Shown piece after piece: positions 8,565 to 17,352 of a DNA stretch of 64,000 bases. The notes beneath the pieces were generated by a model. It was not told where the DNA came from. It saw nothing but the letters and a program-made list of their open reading frames with translations, and did no database searches. This DNA comes from Formosa haliotis (GTDB lineage Bacteria > Bacteroidota > Bacteroidia > Flavobacteriales > Flavobacteriaceae). The translations under genes were made by a program, and so were the position numbers. The stretch is taken from NCBI RefSeq assembly GCF_001685485.1, contig NZ_BDEL01000001.1, positions 989,501 to 1,053,500 of the forward strand. Direction: 5' to 3'. Each line of letters starts with the position of its first letter. The stretch's first letter is position 1.

Positions 8565-9752
8565 ATGAAAATTCTTGTTATTAATTCTGGTAGTTCTTCT
8601 ATTAAATTTCAACTTATCGAAATGCCAGCTGAAGTTGTCGTGGCCTCTGGTCTGGTTGAACGTATTGGTTTAGAAGAAGGCGCTATCCATTATAAGGATC
8701 AAACAAACGCTGTATCATTAACAATGCCTATTCCAAACCACGCTGCTGGTTTATCTAAAGTTGCAAGCATGTTAATGGACGAAAAAACAGGTGTAATTAA
8801 AGATGTTGCAGAAATCGATCTAGTTGGTCACCGTGTCGTTCACGGCGGAAAAAAATTCTCTGACCCCGTAGAAATCACTTCTGAAGTTAAGGACAGTATC
8901 CGTAACTTATTTTTATTAGCACCACTTCATAACCCACCAAATTTAGAAGGTATTGAAGTTGCTGAAGACATTTTTACATCAGCAAAACAAATTGCACTTT
9001 TCGACACAGCTTTTCACCAGTCTTTACCAGAAGTAGCATACAAATATGCTATTGCTAACAAATACTTAGAGGAAGATGACGTTCGTGTTTATGGATTCCA
9101 CGGACTTTCTCATAAATATGTTACAGAAAAAGCAGTTGAATTTTTAGGAAAACCAGATGCTAAACTTATTTCTATTCACTTAGGAAACGGGTGTAGTATG
9201 ACAGCTGTTCACAACGGTCAGAGTTTAGATCACACCTTAGGATTTGGTCCTAACGATGGTCTTATTATGGGTACTCGTAGTGGTGCTATCGATCAGTCTG
9301 TAATTTTCTTTTTAATGGATAAATACAAGCTAAACAAAGACGAGATTGTAACTATCTTATCAAAAGAAAGCGGTATGTTAGGATTAACTGGATATAGCGA
9401 TTTAAGAGAAATTGAAGCTGAAGCTGAAAAAGGAAATAAAGAATGTATGATTGCTTTAGACATGAATACATACCGTGTTAAGAAATTTATTGGTGCATAT
9501 GCTGCAGCTTTAAACGGATTAGACGCCATAATTTTTACAGCTGGTATTGGTGAAAACAGTTCTACTATGAGAAAAATGATATGTGAAAACATGGATTATT
9601 TCGGACTTGAACTAAACCAAGAGGAAAATGCTCAACGTTCTCCAAATGTTCGTGAAATTAGCACTCCAGAATCTAAAACTAAAATATTAGTAGTACCTAC
9701 TAATGAAGAATTAGAAATTGCAACACAATGTTATTCAATTTTTAAAGCTTAA
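8565..9752 (+). CDS. ackA: Acetate kinase
   Basis: Makes acetate and ATP from acetyl phosphate, acting after Pta. The 395-residue protein has the normal family length. It shows the N-terminal NSGSSSIKFQ phosphate-binding motif, DLVGHRVVHGG, the FHGLSHKYV block, HLGNGCSM, MGTRSGAID and FTAGIGENS. It is the second gene of a pta-ackA operon that ends at a strong bidirectional terminator near 9861-9896. Confidence 0.96.
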   Translation: MKILVINSGSSSIKFQLIEMPAEVVVASGLVERIGLEEGAIHYKDQTNAVSLTMPIPNHAAGLSKVASMLMDEKTGVIKDVAEIDLVGHRVVHGGKKFSDPVEITSEVKDSIRNLFLLAPLHNPPNLEGIEVAEDIFTSAKQIALFDTAFHQSLPEVAYKYAIANKYLEEDDVRVYGFHGLSHKYVTEKAVEFLGKPDAKLISIHLGNGCSMTAVHNGQSLDHTLGFGPNDGLIMGTRSGAIDQSVIFFLMDKYKLNKDEIVTILSKESGMLGLTGYSDLREIEAEAEKGNKECMIALDMNTYRVKKFIGAYAAALNGLDAIIFTAGIGENSSTMRKMICENMDYFGLELNQEENAQRSPNVREISTPESKTKILVVPTNEELEIATQCYSIFKA

Positions 9753-9860
9753 TAGTTTTAAAGTTTTGAATCTTTTATGCTGTTAAATTACAACGTATGT
9801 TGAACATATTTAGCTATGTTCTAGACCGCAATAATACAGACATAAAAACTATAAATACTA

Positions 9861-9896
9861 AAAAAGCCTCGTTCATCATGATGAACGAGGCTTTTT
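9861..9896. terminator. Bidirectional terminator between ackA and recQ
   Basis: A 36-bp perfect palindrome. The left arm starts AAAAAGCCTCGTTCATC and the right arm ends GAACGAGGCTTTTT. It serves the convergent ackA and recQ genes. Confidence 0.9.
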
Positions 9897-9919
9897 AATT
9901 GATTGGTTACTACTGATTT

Positions 9920-12121
9920 TTAATTGGCAACTTCACTAATGAATTTAATACGGTATAATCGTAATTCTTCATCGTCATAATCTCCGTCAAATTCTTCAAT
10001 AGCCAAATCTATTTTGTCGGTTTCAGATTCCATAAAATAATCATGAATTTCTTCCTGCTGATCTTCGTCTAAAATATCGTTTATCCAATAATCAATATTT
10101 AATTTGGTTCCAGAAAATACAATGGCCTCCATTTCCTTAATAAAATCTTTCATCTCCATACCTTTGGCAGAAGCAATATCATCTAAAGGTAATTTTCTGT
10201 CTATATTCTGAATAATATACAGTTTTAGCCCCGAATTGGAACCTGTAGATTTTACAACCAAATCGTCTGGACGCACAATATCATTATCCTCTACATATTG
10301 GGCTATCAATTTTACAAAATCTGCTCCGTATTTCTTTGCTTTTCCTTCTCCCACCCCATGCACATTAGATAATTCTGTCATAGAAATAGGATATTTTAAA
10401 GCCATATCTTCTAACGATGGATCTTGGAAAATAACAAAAGGTGGCACTCCTAATTTTTTAGCATTCTTTTTACGTAAATCCTTAAGCATACGCATTAAAG
10501 CAGCATCGGTAGTTGCGGCGCCTCCTTTAATAGACGCAATGGCATTGTCCTCTTGCTCGCTACTAAACACATGATCTTCGGTCATCATAAACGAGGTTGG
10601 CGATTTAATAAAAGCCTTACCAGCTTCATTAATTTTTAAAACCCCGTAAGTTTCAATATCCTTTTTTAAATACCCGGCTACTAAAACTTGTCGTAATAAT
10701 GCCATCCAGTATTTATCTTCTTTATGCTTTCCTTTGCCGAAAAAGGGTTGTTCGTCGGTTTTATGCGATTTAATTAAGGCATTCGATTTACCAATAACCA
10801 CATTAACTAAATCTTTCGACTTATATTTTTCTTTAGTATTCACCACCGTTTTTAAAAGCAAGACGGCATCGTCTTTAGCTTCGGTTTGCTTTTTAGGGTG
10901 ACGAACATTATCATCCATATCTCCACCTTCTCCGGTTTCGTTATCAAACTCCTCACCAAAATAATGTAAAATAAACTTACGCCTAGAAATGGAAGTCTCT
11001 GCAAAAGCTACTACTTCCTGTAATAACGCATGGCCAATTTCTTGTTCGGCCACAGGTTTACCAGACATAAATTTTTCAAGCTTTTCAATATCTTTATAGG
11101 AATAATAAGCTAAACAATGGCCTTCGCCACCGTCACGTCCAGCTCTACCCGTCTCCTGATAATAACTTTCTATACTTTTTGGAATATCGTGATGAATTAC
11201 AAAACGCACATCGGGTTTATCGATACCCATTCCGAATGCTATAGTAGCAACAATAACATCGACATCTTCCATTAAAAACATGTCTTGATGTTTTACACGC
11301 GTTTTGGCATCTAATCCGGCATGGTACGGCAAAGCCTTAATACCATTAACTTGTAATACCTGTGCTAATTCTTCAACACGTTTTCTACTTAAACAATAAA
11401 TAATACCAGATTTGCCTTCGTTTTGCTTTACAAACCGAATAATATCGCTATCTACTTGTTTGGTTTTAGGCCGTACCTCGTAGTACAAATTAGGTCTGTT
11501 AAACGAGGCTTTAAAAGTTACCGCATCGTGAATACCTAAGTTTTTAAGAATATCTTCCTGAACTTTAGGCGTTGCGGTTGCCGTTAAACCAATAATAGGC
11601 ACGGTCTCGTCTATACGTTTTATAATTTGTCTTAGGTTACGGTATTCTGGTCTAAAATCATGACCCCATTCACTAATACAGTGCGCTTCATCTATAGCTA
11701 CGAAAGACACTTTTACAGAGCGTAAAAACTCTACATTCTCTTCTTTCGTTAAGGATTCTGGGGCGACATACAATAATTTAGTAACGCCATTTGTAATATC
11801 CTCTTTTACACGTTTAATTTCTGTTTTATTAAGCGAAGAATTTAAAACGTGTGCTATACCTTCTTCGTTAGAGATCCCACGAATGGCATCTACTTGATTT
11901 TTCATAAGTGCGATTAATGGAGACACAATAATCGCTGTACCATCTTGCATTAACGCGGGGAGTTGATAACATAAAGATTTACCACCTCCTGTCGGCATGA
12001 TTACAAAGGTATCTTGACCTTTTAATAGACTTTCAATAACCGATTCTTGTAACCCTTTAAATGCGTTAAATCCAAAATGTTTTTTAAGTGCAGAATGCAA
12101 GTTAACTTCAACTTTTGACAT
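9920..12121 (-). CDS. recQ: ATP-dependent DNA helicase RecQ
   Basis: A 3'-5' SF2 helicase for recombination and replication repair. Of 733 residues, the first 350 form the helicase core: MPTGGGKSLCYQLP (Walker A), AIDEAHCISEWGHDFRPEYR (DEAH and the aromatic loop) and ESYYQETGRAGRDG (motif VI). The RQC region follows, with a Zn/winged-helix part. An HRDC domain lies near 545-630 (LRKKNAKKLGVPPFVIFQD), then an acidic C-terminal extension, making it longer than E. coli RecQ. It is divergent from the kpsF-tatC-lptB cluster, an arrangement seen in other Flavobacteriaceae. Confidence 0.95.
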   Translation of the reverse strand: MSKVEVNLHSALKKHFGFNAFKGLQESVIESLLKGQDTFVIMPTGGGKSLCYQLPALMQDGTAIIVSPLIALMKNQVDAIRGISNEEGIAHVLNSSLNKTEIKRVKEDITNGVTKLLYVAPESLTKEENVEFLRSVKVSFVAIDEAHCISEWGHDFRPEYRNLRQIIKRIDETVPIIGLTATATPKVQEDILKNLGIHDAVTFKASFNRPNLYYEVRPKTKQVDSDIIRFVKQNEGKSGIIYCLSRKRVEELAQVLQVNGIKALPYHAGLDAKTRVKHQDMFLMEDVDVIVATIAFGMGIDKPDVRFVIHHDIPKSIESYYQETGRAGRDGGEGHCLAYYSYKDIEKLEKFMSGKPVAEQEIGHALLQEVVAFAETSISRRKFILHYFGEEFDNETGEGGDMDDNVRHPKKQTEAKDDAVLLLKTVVNTKEKYKSKDLVNVVIGKSNALIKSHKTDEQPFFGKGKHKEDKYWMALLRQVLVAGYLKKDIETYGVLKINEAGKAFIKSPTSFMMTEDHVFSSEQEDNAIASIKGGAATTDAALMRMLKDLRKKNAKKLGVPPFVIFQDPSLEDMALKYPISMTELSNVHGVGEGKAKKYGADFVKLIAQYVEDNDIVRPDDLVVKSTGSNSGLKLYIIQNIDRKLPLDDIASAKGMEMKDFIKEMEAIVFSGTKLNIDYWINDILDEDQQEEIHDYFMESETDKIDLAIEEFDGDYDDEELRLYRIKFISEVAN

Positions 12122-12223
12122 GAACTGTTTTTATATTAATTTTACACATTTCATACATCGAAAAAAAAACAATTGCTATTAGTTAATTCGTTGTATTTAG
12201 AGAACCTTCATAGTTTTTTTCGT

Positions 12224-12231
12224 TAGTTTTG
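12224..12231 (+). promoter_or_regulatory. -7 box for the kpsF-tatC operon
   Basis: TAGTTTTG matches TAnnTTTG in the gap between divergent recQ and kpsF. It would leave a leader of about 85 bases before the kpsF TTG start. Confidence 0.5.
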
Positions 12232-12324
12232 CACTGCAAACTAATCGAATTTATATTTGAAAAGTTCATATATGTTTAAAGGTAATAAAATCTTTAAAGC
12301 ATTAACCTAAAAAAATATTAAATT

Positions 12325-13293
12325 TTGAACAACTACAATACCATCATAGACTCTGCAAATCAAGTGTTTGAGCTAGAAGGTCAATCTATTTTAAATTTAA
12401 AATCATACATAAATGACAACTTTGTCAAAACTGTAGACCTTATTTACAAGTCTAAAGGCCGTGTTATTATTACTGGTATTGGTAAAAGTGCCATCATTGC
12501 AAGTAAGATTGTAGCGACTCTAAATTCTACAGGAACACCTTCTATTTTTATGCATGCTGCCGATGCTATTCATGGCGATTTAGGACTTATTTTAAAAGAC
12601 GATGTGGTGATTTGTATTTCTAAAAGTGGAAATACTCCCGAAATAAAAGTGTTGGTTCCGTTAATAAAAAGCACCAAAAATCCACTTATCGCTATTACTG
12701 GAAATGCAGATTCGTTTTTGGGTCAGCACTGCGACTATCTTTTAAATACACATGTGGAAAAAGAAGCCTGTCCTTTAAACCTAGCACCAACCACAAGTAC
12801 TACAGCACAATTAGTTATGGGTGATGCCTTGGCAGTTTGTTTATTAGAATTACGCGGATTTTCAAGTGGCGATTTTGCTAAATATCACCCTGGAGGCGCA
12901 CTTGGTAAAAAACTATATTTACGTGTTGTAGATATATCATCTGTAAACAATAAACCCGAAGTACATCCAGATACAAATATAAAAGACGTTATTATTAACA
13001 TTTCTAAAAATATGTTAGGTGTAACAGCTGTGGTAGAAAACAAAAATGTAGTGGGTATTATTACCGATGGTGATTTAAGACGAATGTTATCTAAAACCGA
13101 TAATTTTATAAATCTTAAAGCCAAAGATATCATGGGGCAATCTCCAAAAACCATTAATGAAGATGCTATGGCAATAAAGGCATTAGAGCTTATGGAAAAA
13201 AATGATATCTCTCAACTCCTAGTGTGCAAAGATGATAACACCTATGCTGGTGTGGTTCATATTCACGATTTAATAAAAGAAGGTATTATATAA
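12325..13293 (+). CDS. kpsF: KpsF/GutQ-type arabinose-5-phosphate isomerase
   Basis: Interconverts D-ribulose 5-phosphate and D-arabinose 5-phosphate for Kdo/LPS synthesis. The 322-residue product has an N-terminal SIS domain with GRVIITGIGKSAIIASKIVATLNSTG and CISKSGNTPEI. Two CBS domains follow at about 205-320 (DVIINISKNMLGVTAVV, IITDGDLRRML). The start is a TTG at 12325, since no ATG lies before the conserved region. The stop overlaps the tatC start (TAATG). Confidence 0.92.
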   Translation: MNNYNTIIDSANQVFELEGQSILNLKSYINDNFVKTVDLIYKSKGRVIITGIGKSAIIASKIVATLNSTGTPSIFMHAADAIHGDLGLILKDDVVICISKSGNTPEIKVLVPLIKSTKNPLIAITGNADSFLGQHCDYLLNTHVEKEACPLNLAPTTSTTAQLVMGDALAVCLLELRGFSSGDFAKYHPGGALGKKLYLRVVDISSVNNKPEVHPDTNIKDVIINISKNMLGVTAVVENKNVVGIITDGDLRRMLSKTDNFINLKAKDIMGQSPKTINEDAMAIKALELMEKNDISQLLVCKDDNTYAGVVHIHDLIKEGII

Positions 13294-14126
13294 TGGCTAA
13301 TAAAAAGAATGTAAACGAGATGTCTTTTTTAGATCATCTTGAAGATTTAAGATGGCATTTAATTCGAGCTACGGGAGCTGTAATGATAGCAGCCGTAATT
13401 GCCTTTTTAGCTAAAAGCTTTATTTTTGACACTTTACTTTTTGGACCTACAAGACCAAGTTTTTTTACCTACGATATACTATGTAAAATCTCTCAGTCTT
13501 TAGGTTTAGACGATAGTTTTTGTTTTAATGAGGCGGCTTTCGAAATACAAAGTAGAACCATGGCTGGTCAGTTTTCTGCTCATATTTGGACAGCAATTAC
13601 CGCCGGGTTTATAATAGCATTCCCATATATTTTATTCGAATTATGGCGTTTTATTAGCCCTGGAATGCACCCTAGCGAGCGTAAAAATTCAAGAGGGTTT
13701 ATTATTATTTCATCTATTTTATTTTTTATGGGTGTTCTGTTTGGATACTATGTTATTTGCCCGTTGTCTATAAACTTTTTAGGAACCTATCAAGTCAGTG
13801 AAAAAGTACATAACGACTTCGATTTAAGCAGTTACATTAGCTTAATACGATCGTCGGTTATTGCCTGCGGACTTATTTTTGAGTTACCTATAATTATATA
13901 CTTTTTAGCAAAAGTTGGTATTATAACCCCAGAAATTCTAAGAAAATACAGAAAATTTGCCCTAGTTATCGTACTTATTGTTTCAGCAATAATTACACCT
14001 CCAGATATCGCGAGTCAAGTTATTGTGGCTATCCCTGTATTAATTTTATATGAAGTAAGTATTTATATTGCAAAGTTTGTAACCCGAAAAGAACGTAAAA
14101 AATCTAAAGCCATAAGAAATGTCTGA
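13293..14126 (+). CDS. tatC: Sec-independent protein translocase subunit TatC
   Basis: The multispanning core of the Tat pathway, which exports folded proteins with twin-arginine signals. The 277-residue protein begins with the conserved FLDHLEDLRWHLIRA segment on the cytoplasmic side and has six hydrophobic segments. The second periplasmic loop contains the typical FxFFMGVLFGYYVICP region. An insertion around residues 55-90 contains two cysteines. It overlaps kpsF by one base and the next gene by 8 bases. Confidence 0.95.
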   Translation: MANKKNVNEMSFLDHLEDLRWHLIRATGAVMIAAVIAFLAKSFIFDTLLFGPTRPSFFTYDILCKISQSLGLDDSFCFNEAAFEIQSRTMAGQFSAHIWTAITAGFIIAFPYILFELWRFISPGMHPSERKNSRGFIIISSILFFMGVLFGYYVICPLSINFLGTYQVSEKVHNDFDLSSYISLIRSSVIACGLIFELPIIIYFLAKVGIITPEILRKYRKFALVIVLIVSAIITPPDIASQVIVAIPVLILYEVSIYIAKFVTRKERKKSKAIRNV

Positions 14127-14469
14127 TATCGTAACCGAATTTAACGACTATAGAGCCAAAATGAACGACCGCATTTTGAGCGACGATAATAAAATTATAA
14201 AACGTATTTTTAATTTAGATACCAATGCCTTCCAAGAAGGTGCTTTAGATGTTAAGACTAAAGAGCTTTTAGGCTTAGTAGCGTCAACTGTTTTACGCTG
14301 CGATGATTGTATAAAATATCATTTAGAAACGGCTTTCAAACTAGGAATCTCGAGAGCACAAGTTGTAGAAACTTTAGGTATAGCCACTCTAGTTGGTGGT
14401 ACTATTGTTATTCCTCATTTACGTCGTGCTTACGAATTTTGGGATGCTTTAGAAGCGTCTAAATCTTAA
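14119..14469 (+). CDS. Carboxymuconolactone decarboxylase family protein (AhpD-like)
   Basis: A 116-residue all-helical protein of the CMD/AhpD superfamily. The redox motif is CDDCIKYHLETA near residue 56, with two cysteines and a following histidine as in AhpD-type disulfide reductases. It overlaps tatC by 8 bases, so it belongs to the same transcript. The physiological substrate is unknown. Confidence 0.88.
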   Translation: MSDIVTEFNDYRAKMNDRILSDDNKIIKRIFNLDTNAFQEGALDVKTKELLGLVASTVLRCDDCIKYHLETAFKLGISRAQVVETLGIATLVGGTIVIPHLRRAYEFWDALEASKS

Positions 14470-14550
14470 CCCAACACCCAAAAAAGTGATACTATTTTAG
14501 TATTTTAGCCACTCTGTATTAAAAATCGGAACTCATAAAAACACCAAATC

Positions 14551-15291
14551 GTGAAACTAAAAGCTGAACATTTAATGAAGTCCTACAACGGACGAAAAGT
14601 TGTAAAAGATGTCTCTTTAGAGGTGAATCAAGGTGAAATTGTGGGTTTATTAGGTCCGAATGGCGCCGGAAAAACAACCTCTTTTTACATGATTGTTGGT
14701 CTGGTGAAACCTAATGGCGGAACGATTCATTTAGAAAATACAGAAATCACAAAATATCCCATGTATAAACGTGCCCAAAATGGAATTGGATATTTGGCAC
14801 AAGAGGCATCGGTTTTTAGAAAACTGAGTATTGAAGATAATATTTTAAGCGTATTACAACTTACCAAACTAAGCAAAAAGGAACAACTCATGAAAATGGA
14901 GTCCCTTATTGAAGAATTTAGTTTAGGACATATCCGTAAAAACCGAGGCGATTTATTATCGGGAGGCGAGCGTAGACGAACAGAAATTGCTCGTGCCCTT
15001 GCGACCGACCCAAGTTTTATTTTACTAGACGAACCTTTTGCAGGAGTAGATCCTGTGGCGGTTGAAGATATTCAGCGTATTGTTGCCCAACTTACCAAAA
15101 AAAATATCGGAATTTTAATTACCGATCATAACGTTCAAGAAACTTTAGCCATTACAGATCGTACGTATTTAATGTTTGAAGGTAGTATTCTTAAAGCAGG
15201 AGAACCTGAGGAATTAGCTAGCGACGAAATGGTTAGAAAGGTCTATTTAGGCCAGAATTTTGAGCTTCGTAAGAAGAAATTGGATTTTTAG
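14551..15291 (+). CDS. lptB: LPS export ABC transporter ATP-binding protein LptB
   Basis: The ATPase that drives LptFG-dependent LPS extraction and transport. The 246-residue protein shows Walker [10 protein letters not shown] (about 35-43), Q-loop [12 protein letters not shown], signature LSGGERRR, Walker [14 protein letters not shown] and H-loop [11 protein letters not shown]. The YLAQE and RRxEIAR wording is typical of LptB. It starts with GTG at 14551. It follows the kpsF-tatC group, matching a role in the outer-membrane biogenesis cluster. Confidence 0.94.
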   Translation: MKLKAEHLMKSYNGRKVVKDVSLEVNQGEIVGLLGPNGAGKTTSFYMIVGLVKPNGGTIHLENTEITKYPMYKRAQNGIGYLAQEASVFRKLSIEDNILSVLQLTKLSKKEQLMKMESLIEEFSLGHIRKNRGDLLSGGERRRTEIARALATDPSFILLDEPFAGVDPVAVEDIQRIVAQLTKKNIGILITDHNVQETLAITDRTYLMFEGSILKAGEPEELASDEMVRKVYLGQNFELRKKKLDF

Positions 15292-15340
15292 GTCCTCACT
15301 TTTTTATTTCAAGTTATCTGATATCAGTTGTCTGTTGTCA

Positions 15341-15416
15341 GTGAATAGTGAATAGTGAATAGTGAATAGTGAATAGTGAATAGTGAATAGTGAATAGTGA
15401 ATAGTGAATAGTGAAT
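15341..15416. repeat. Heptanucleotide tandem repeat, nearly 11 units
   Basis: The unit GTGAATA is repeated ten times without change and followed by GTGAAT, 76 bases in all. It starts 50 bases past the lptB stop and lies outside any convincing gene. Copy number could vary between strains by replication slippage. Confidence 0.97.
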
Positions 15417-15522
15417 CTAAATTATGTCTAAAACAATCTTGGTTCTAAACGCTCTTATTTTTTCTCTATTTACTCCATTTTCAAATTAACTTCTTAAAAC
15501 TTTACTACATTAAAGTAATGCA

Positions 15523-15773
15523 TCTCAACTCCGCTCGATGTGACAGTCTGATTTGTCATTCCGACAACAGGAGGAATCTCATTTTCAAATCTTCAAATGG
15601 CTACATTTATAAATTAGTTAATTATTACATTGACACCCGGTCATTGAGTGCTATAATGCAGAGATATGAAATTGCAGTGTATCGAAATGCCAGATTTAAA
15701 TTAAGGAATTATTCAGGTTTTCTCGACTAAAACAATTTAGGCAAAATCTTGTCATATCGAGCGAAGTCGAGAT
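15523..15773. repeat. Inverted pair of dispersed intergenic repeats
   Basis: The left arm, near 15523-15546, contains CTCAACTCCGCTCGATGTGAC. The right arm, near 15750-15773, contains GTCATATCGAGCGAAGTCGAG; its reverse complement matches the left arm with about three or four mismatches. Between them, near 15556-15582, is another common motif, GTCATTCCGAC followed by GAGGAATCTC. These are typical short dispersed intergenic repeats of Flavobacteriaceae. Confidence 0.7.
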
Positions 15774-15880
15774 ATACAAAGTCTTTCTCCTTTAATTTAT
15801 CTAAATCAAGCTAAAAAATTCTTCTAAAAACAGATTGAAAAAGTAAATTATTATTCATCATAGAATCTTAGTAAAACATA

Positions 15881-15914
15881 AAAAGGCTTCAGAAACAATC
15901 TTCTGAAGCCTTTT
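15881..15914 (-). terminator. Terminator of the B12 uptake operon
   Basis: A 14-bp perfect stem (AAAAGGCTTCAGAA at 15881-15894, TTCTGAAGCCTTTT at 15901-15914). On the minus strand it ends in T residues, 20 bases past the last gene of the operon. Confidence 0.88.
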
Positions 15915-15934
15915 ACATTAATAAAAATTACGCC

Positions 15935-17257
15935 TTAATGAAACACATTAATTGCAGGGAAATAATACCCCGTAAAATCGATAGCTTTAGTTTGTGTACC
16001 TGTTAACCCATCAAATATGTATAAGGTATTTCGGCTATAACTTTCACCCCAACCTTTATCTAACGCATTTATAACAAGCTGTTCTTTTTCCAAATCGTAA
16101 CCAATTCCCGATCCGAATATCACTTGAGTTTCTGGCAAACTAACAAACGGACTAGCCAATGAAGTCGCATCGCCGTCATATCTATAAATTTCATTTCCTC
16201 CACTCCAAGGGCCATTTTTAGCAATAAAAACAGCATCTGCACTTGCCGCCATAGAACCGGGATGCCATGCTCCCCAAACACCATTAGCTGTAAAACCTAA
16301 AGGAATGTTTTCGATTTCTAGTGTTGTTGGATTAATTTTTACTAGCGAAGTACCACCGGCTGTATATACTGTACCATCGGCTGTTTTGGTAATTCCTTGA
16401 GACATATTTTCAATAGTTTTTACAACTTCAAAAGTATTCACATCAAAAATTACTAATCCATTTCTAGCTGAAAGTGCATAAATATAATCTCCAGAAACTA
16501 CCACATCTCCCATTTGCCCAGTAATACCAGCTAAAGGTCCTTGGGTTTCTAGGGTATTTAAATCTATTTTATAAATACCATCACCAGAAGTTAACACCCC
16601 TAAATCGTTATTAATTCCGGTAAAAGCTCTCCAACTCAAACTTTTATCAGCTTCAATACGCTTTTCTTCTTTTAAAGTATAGGCATCTGTAACCACTAAA
16701 GGTCCACCGGCTTTAGATACCAAATACAACTTTTCATTATAAATGGTTCCGAATTCTAAGGTTGAACCATAGGGTTTTAAATCTTTATCTGGATTCGTTT
16801 TCGCAAAAATACTATCCTCAATTTTTTCGGTGTCGTATCTGTAAAAACTAACCGTTCCTGTACCGTGTCCAAACCAACCTTCGTTTACGGTAAAGAATCC
16901 GTTTTCGTATGCACCCCAAGTTTTAACATCGTAAGTTAAAGATACAACGCCCCCATCGTTTCCTGCCGAAACGGTAATTTGCGATTCCCCACGGGTGTCT
17001 GGTTTATAAACATAAATAGAATCTGTGCTTACTACTTCGCCATTCATTTCCCATTTAAAAGTAGCTGCTTCACGCTGCGATAATTTTGGGTACAACGTGA
17101 TGCTATCTCCCATAGTTAAGGTTGCACTTAAATCTTGATCTGCTTCAAAAGCTGGCGGAGTTGTTGGCGTAAAATCGTCGTCGTTACTACAACTTAGCCC
17201 TAATGCTAATACAAATGCAGCCGCTGCATATTTTAAATTTTTGAATTTGTTTTTCAT
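15935..17257 (-). CDS. Surface lipoprotein with YncE/DUF5074-type beta-propeller, BtuG-like
   Basis: A 440-residue lipoprotein: signal peptide with Cys23 (GLSC), then an Asp-rich stretch SNDDD of the kind that sends lipoproteins to the cell surface in Bacteroidota. Residues 40-115 look like an Ig/PKD-type domain. From about 120 to the end are repeated short blades (LYLVSKAGGPLVVTD, GDYIYALSARNGLVIFD) of a YncE-like beta-propeller. BtuG surface proteins that capture cobalamin in Bacteroides have this fold. It is the last gene of the riboswitch-led operon, which supports a B12-binding role by context only. Confidence 0.72.
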   Translation of the reverse strand: MKNKFKNLKYAAAAFVLALGLSCSNDDDFTPTTPPAFEADQDLSATLTMGDSITLYPKLSQREAATFKWEMNGEVVSTDSIYVYKPDTRGESQITVSAGNDGGVVSLTYDVKTWGAYENGFFTVNEGWFGHGTGTVSFYRYDTEKIEDSIFAKTNPDKDLKPYGSTLEFGTIYNEKLYLVSKAGGPLVVTDAYTLKEEKRIEADKSLSWRAFTGINNDLGVLTSGDGIYKIDLNTLETQGPLAGITGQMGDVVVSGDYIYALSARNGLVIFDVNTFEVVKTIENMSQGITKTADGTVYTAGGTSLVKINPTTLEIENIPLGFTANGVWGAWHPGSMAASADAVFIAKNGPWSGGNEIYRYDGDATSLASPFVSLPETQVIFGSGIGYDLEKEQLVINALDKGWGESYSRNTLYIFDGLTGTQTKAIDFTGYYFPAINVFH

Positions 17258-17292
17258 GTTAAGTATTTAATTAATAATTATTCTATAATGAA

Positions 17293-17313
17293 ACCCTGAA
17301 ATGAATTCAGGGT
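17293..17313. repeat. Short dispersed hairpin repeat inside the B12 operon
   Basis: ACCCTGAA at 17293-17300 pairs with TTCAGGGT at 17306-17313, followed by GACACG. This CCCTGAA/TTCAGGGTGAC hairpin resembles a dispersed intergenic element common in Flavobacteriaceae. It lies in the 95-base gap between the last two genes and could lower or stabilise the distal transcript. Confidence 0.5.
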
Positions 17314-17352
17314 GACACGTGACTTTATGAATATTTCTAGACTATTTATTGT

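Larger units (their letters stand above)
15292..15934. other. Repeat-rich intergenic region after lptB
   Basis: No gene is supported in this 640-base gap. It holds a heptanucleotide tandem array (15341-15416), an inverted pair of dispersed repeats (about 15523-15546 and 15750-15773), a third dispersed repeat (about 15556-15582) and the terminator of the leftward B12 operon. Confidence 0.8.

Noticed and set aside
15518..15730. A 70-codon plus-strand frame after lptB
   Set aside because: It is built from dispersed intergenic repeat motifs and has no recognisable protein features.
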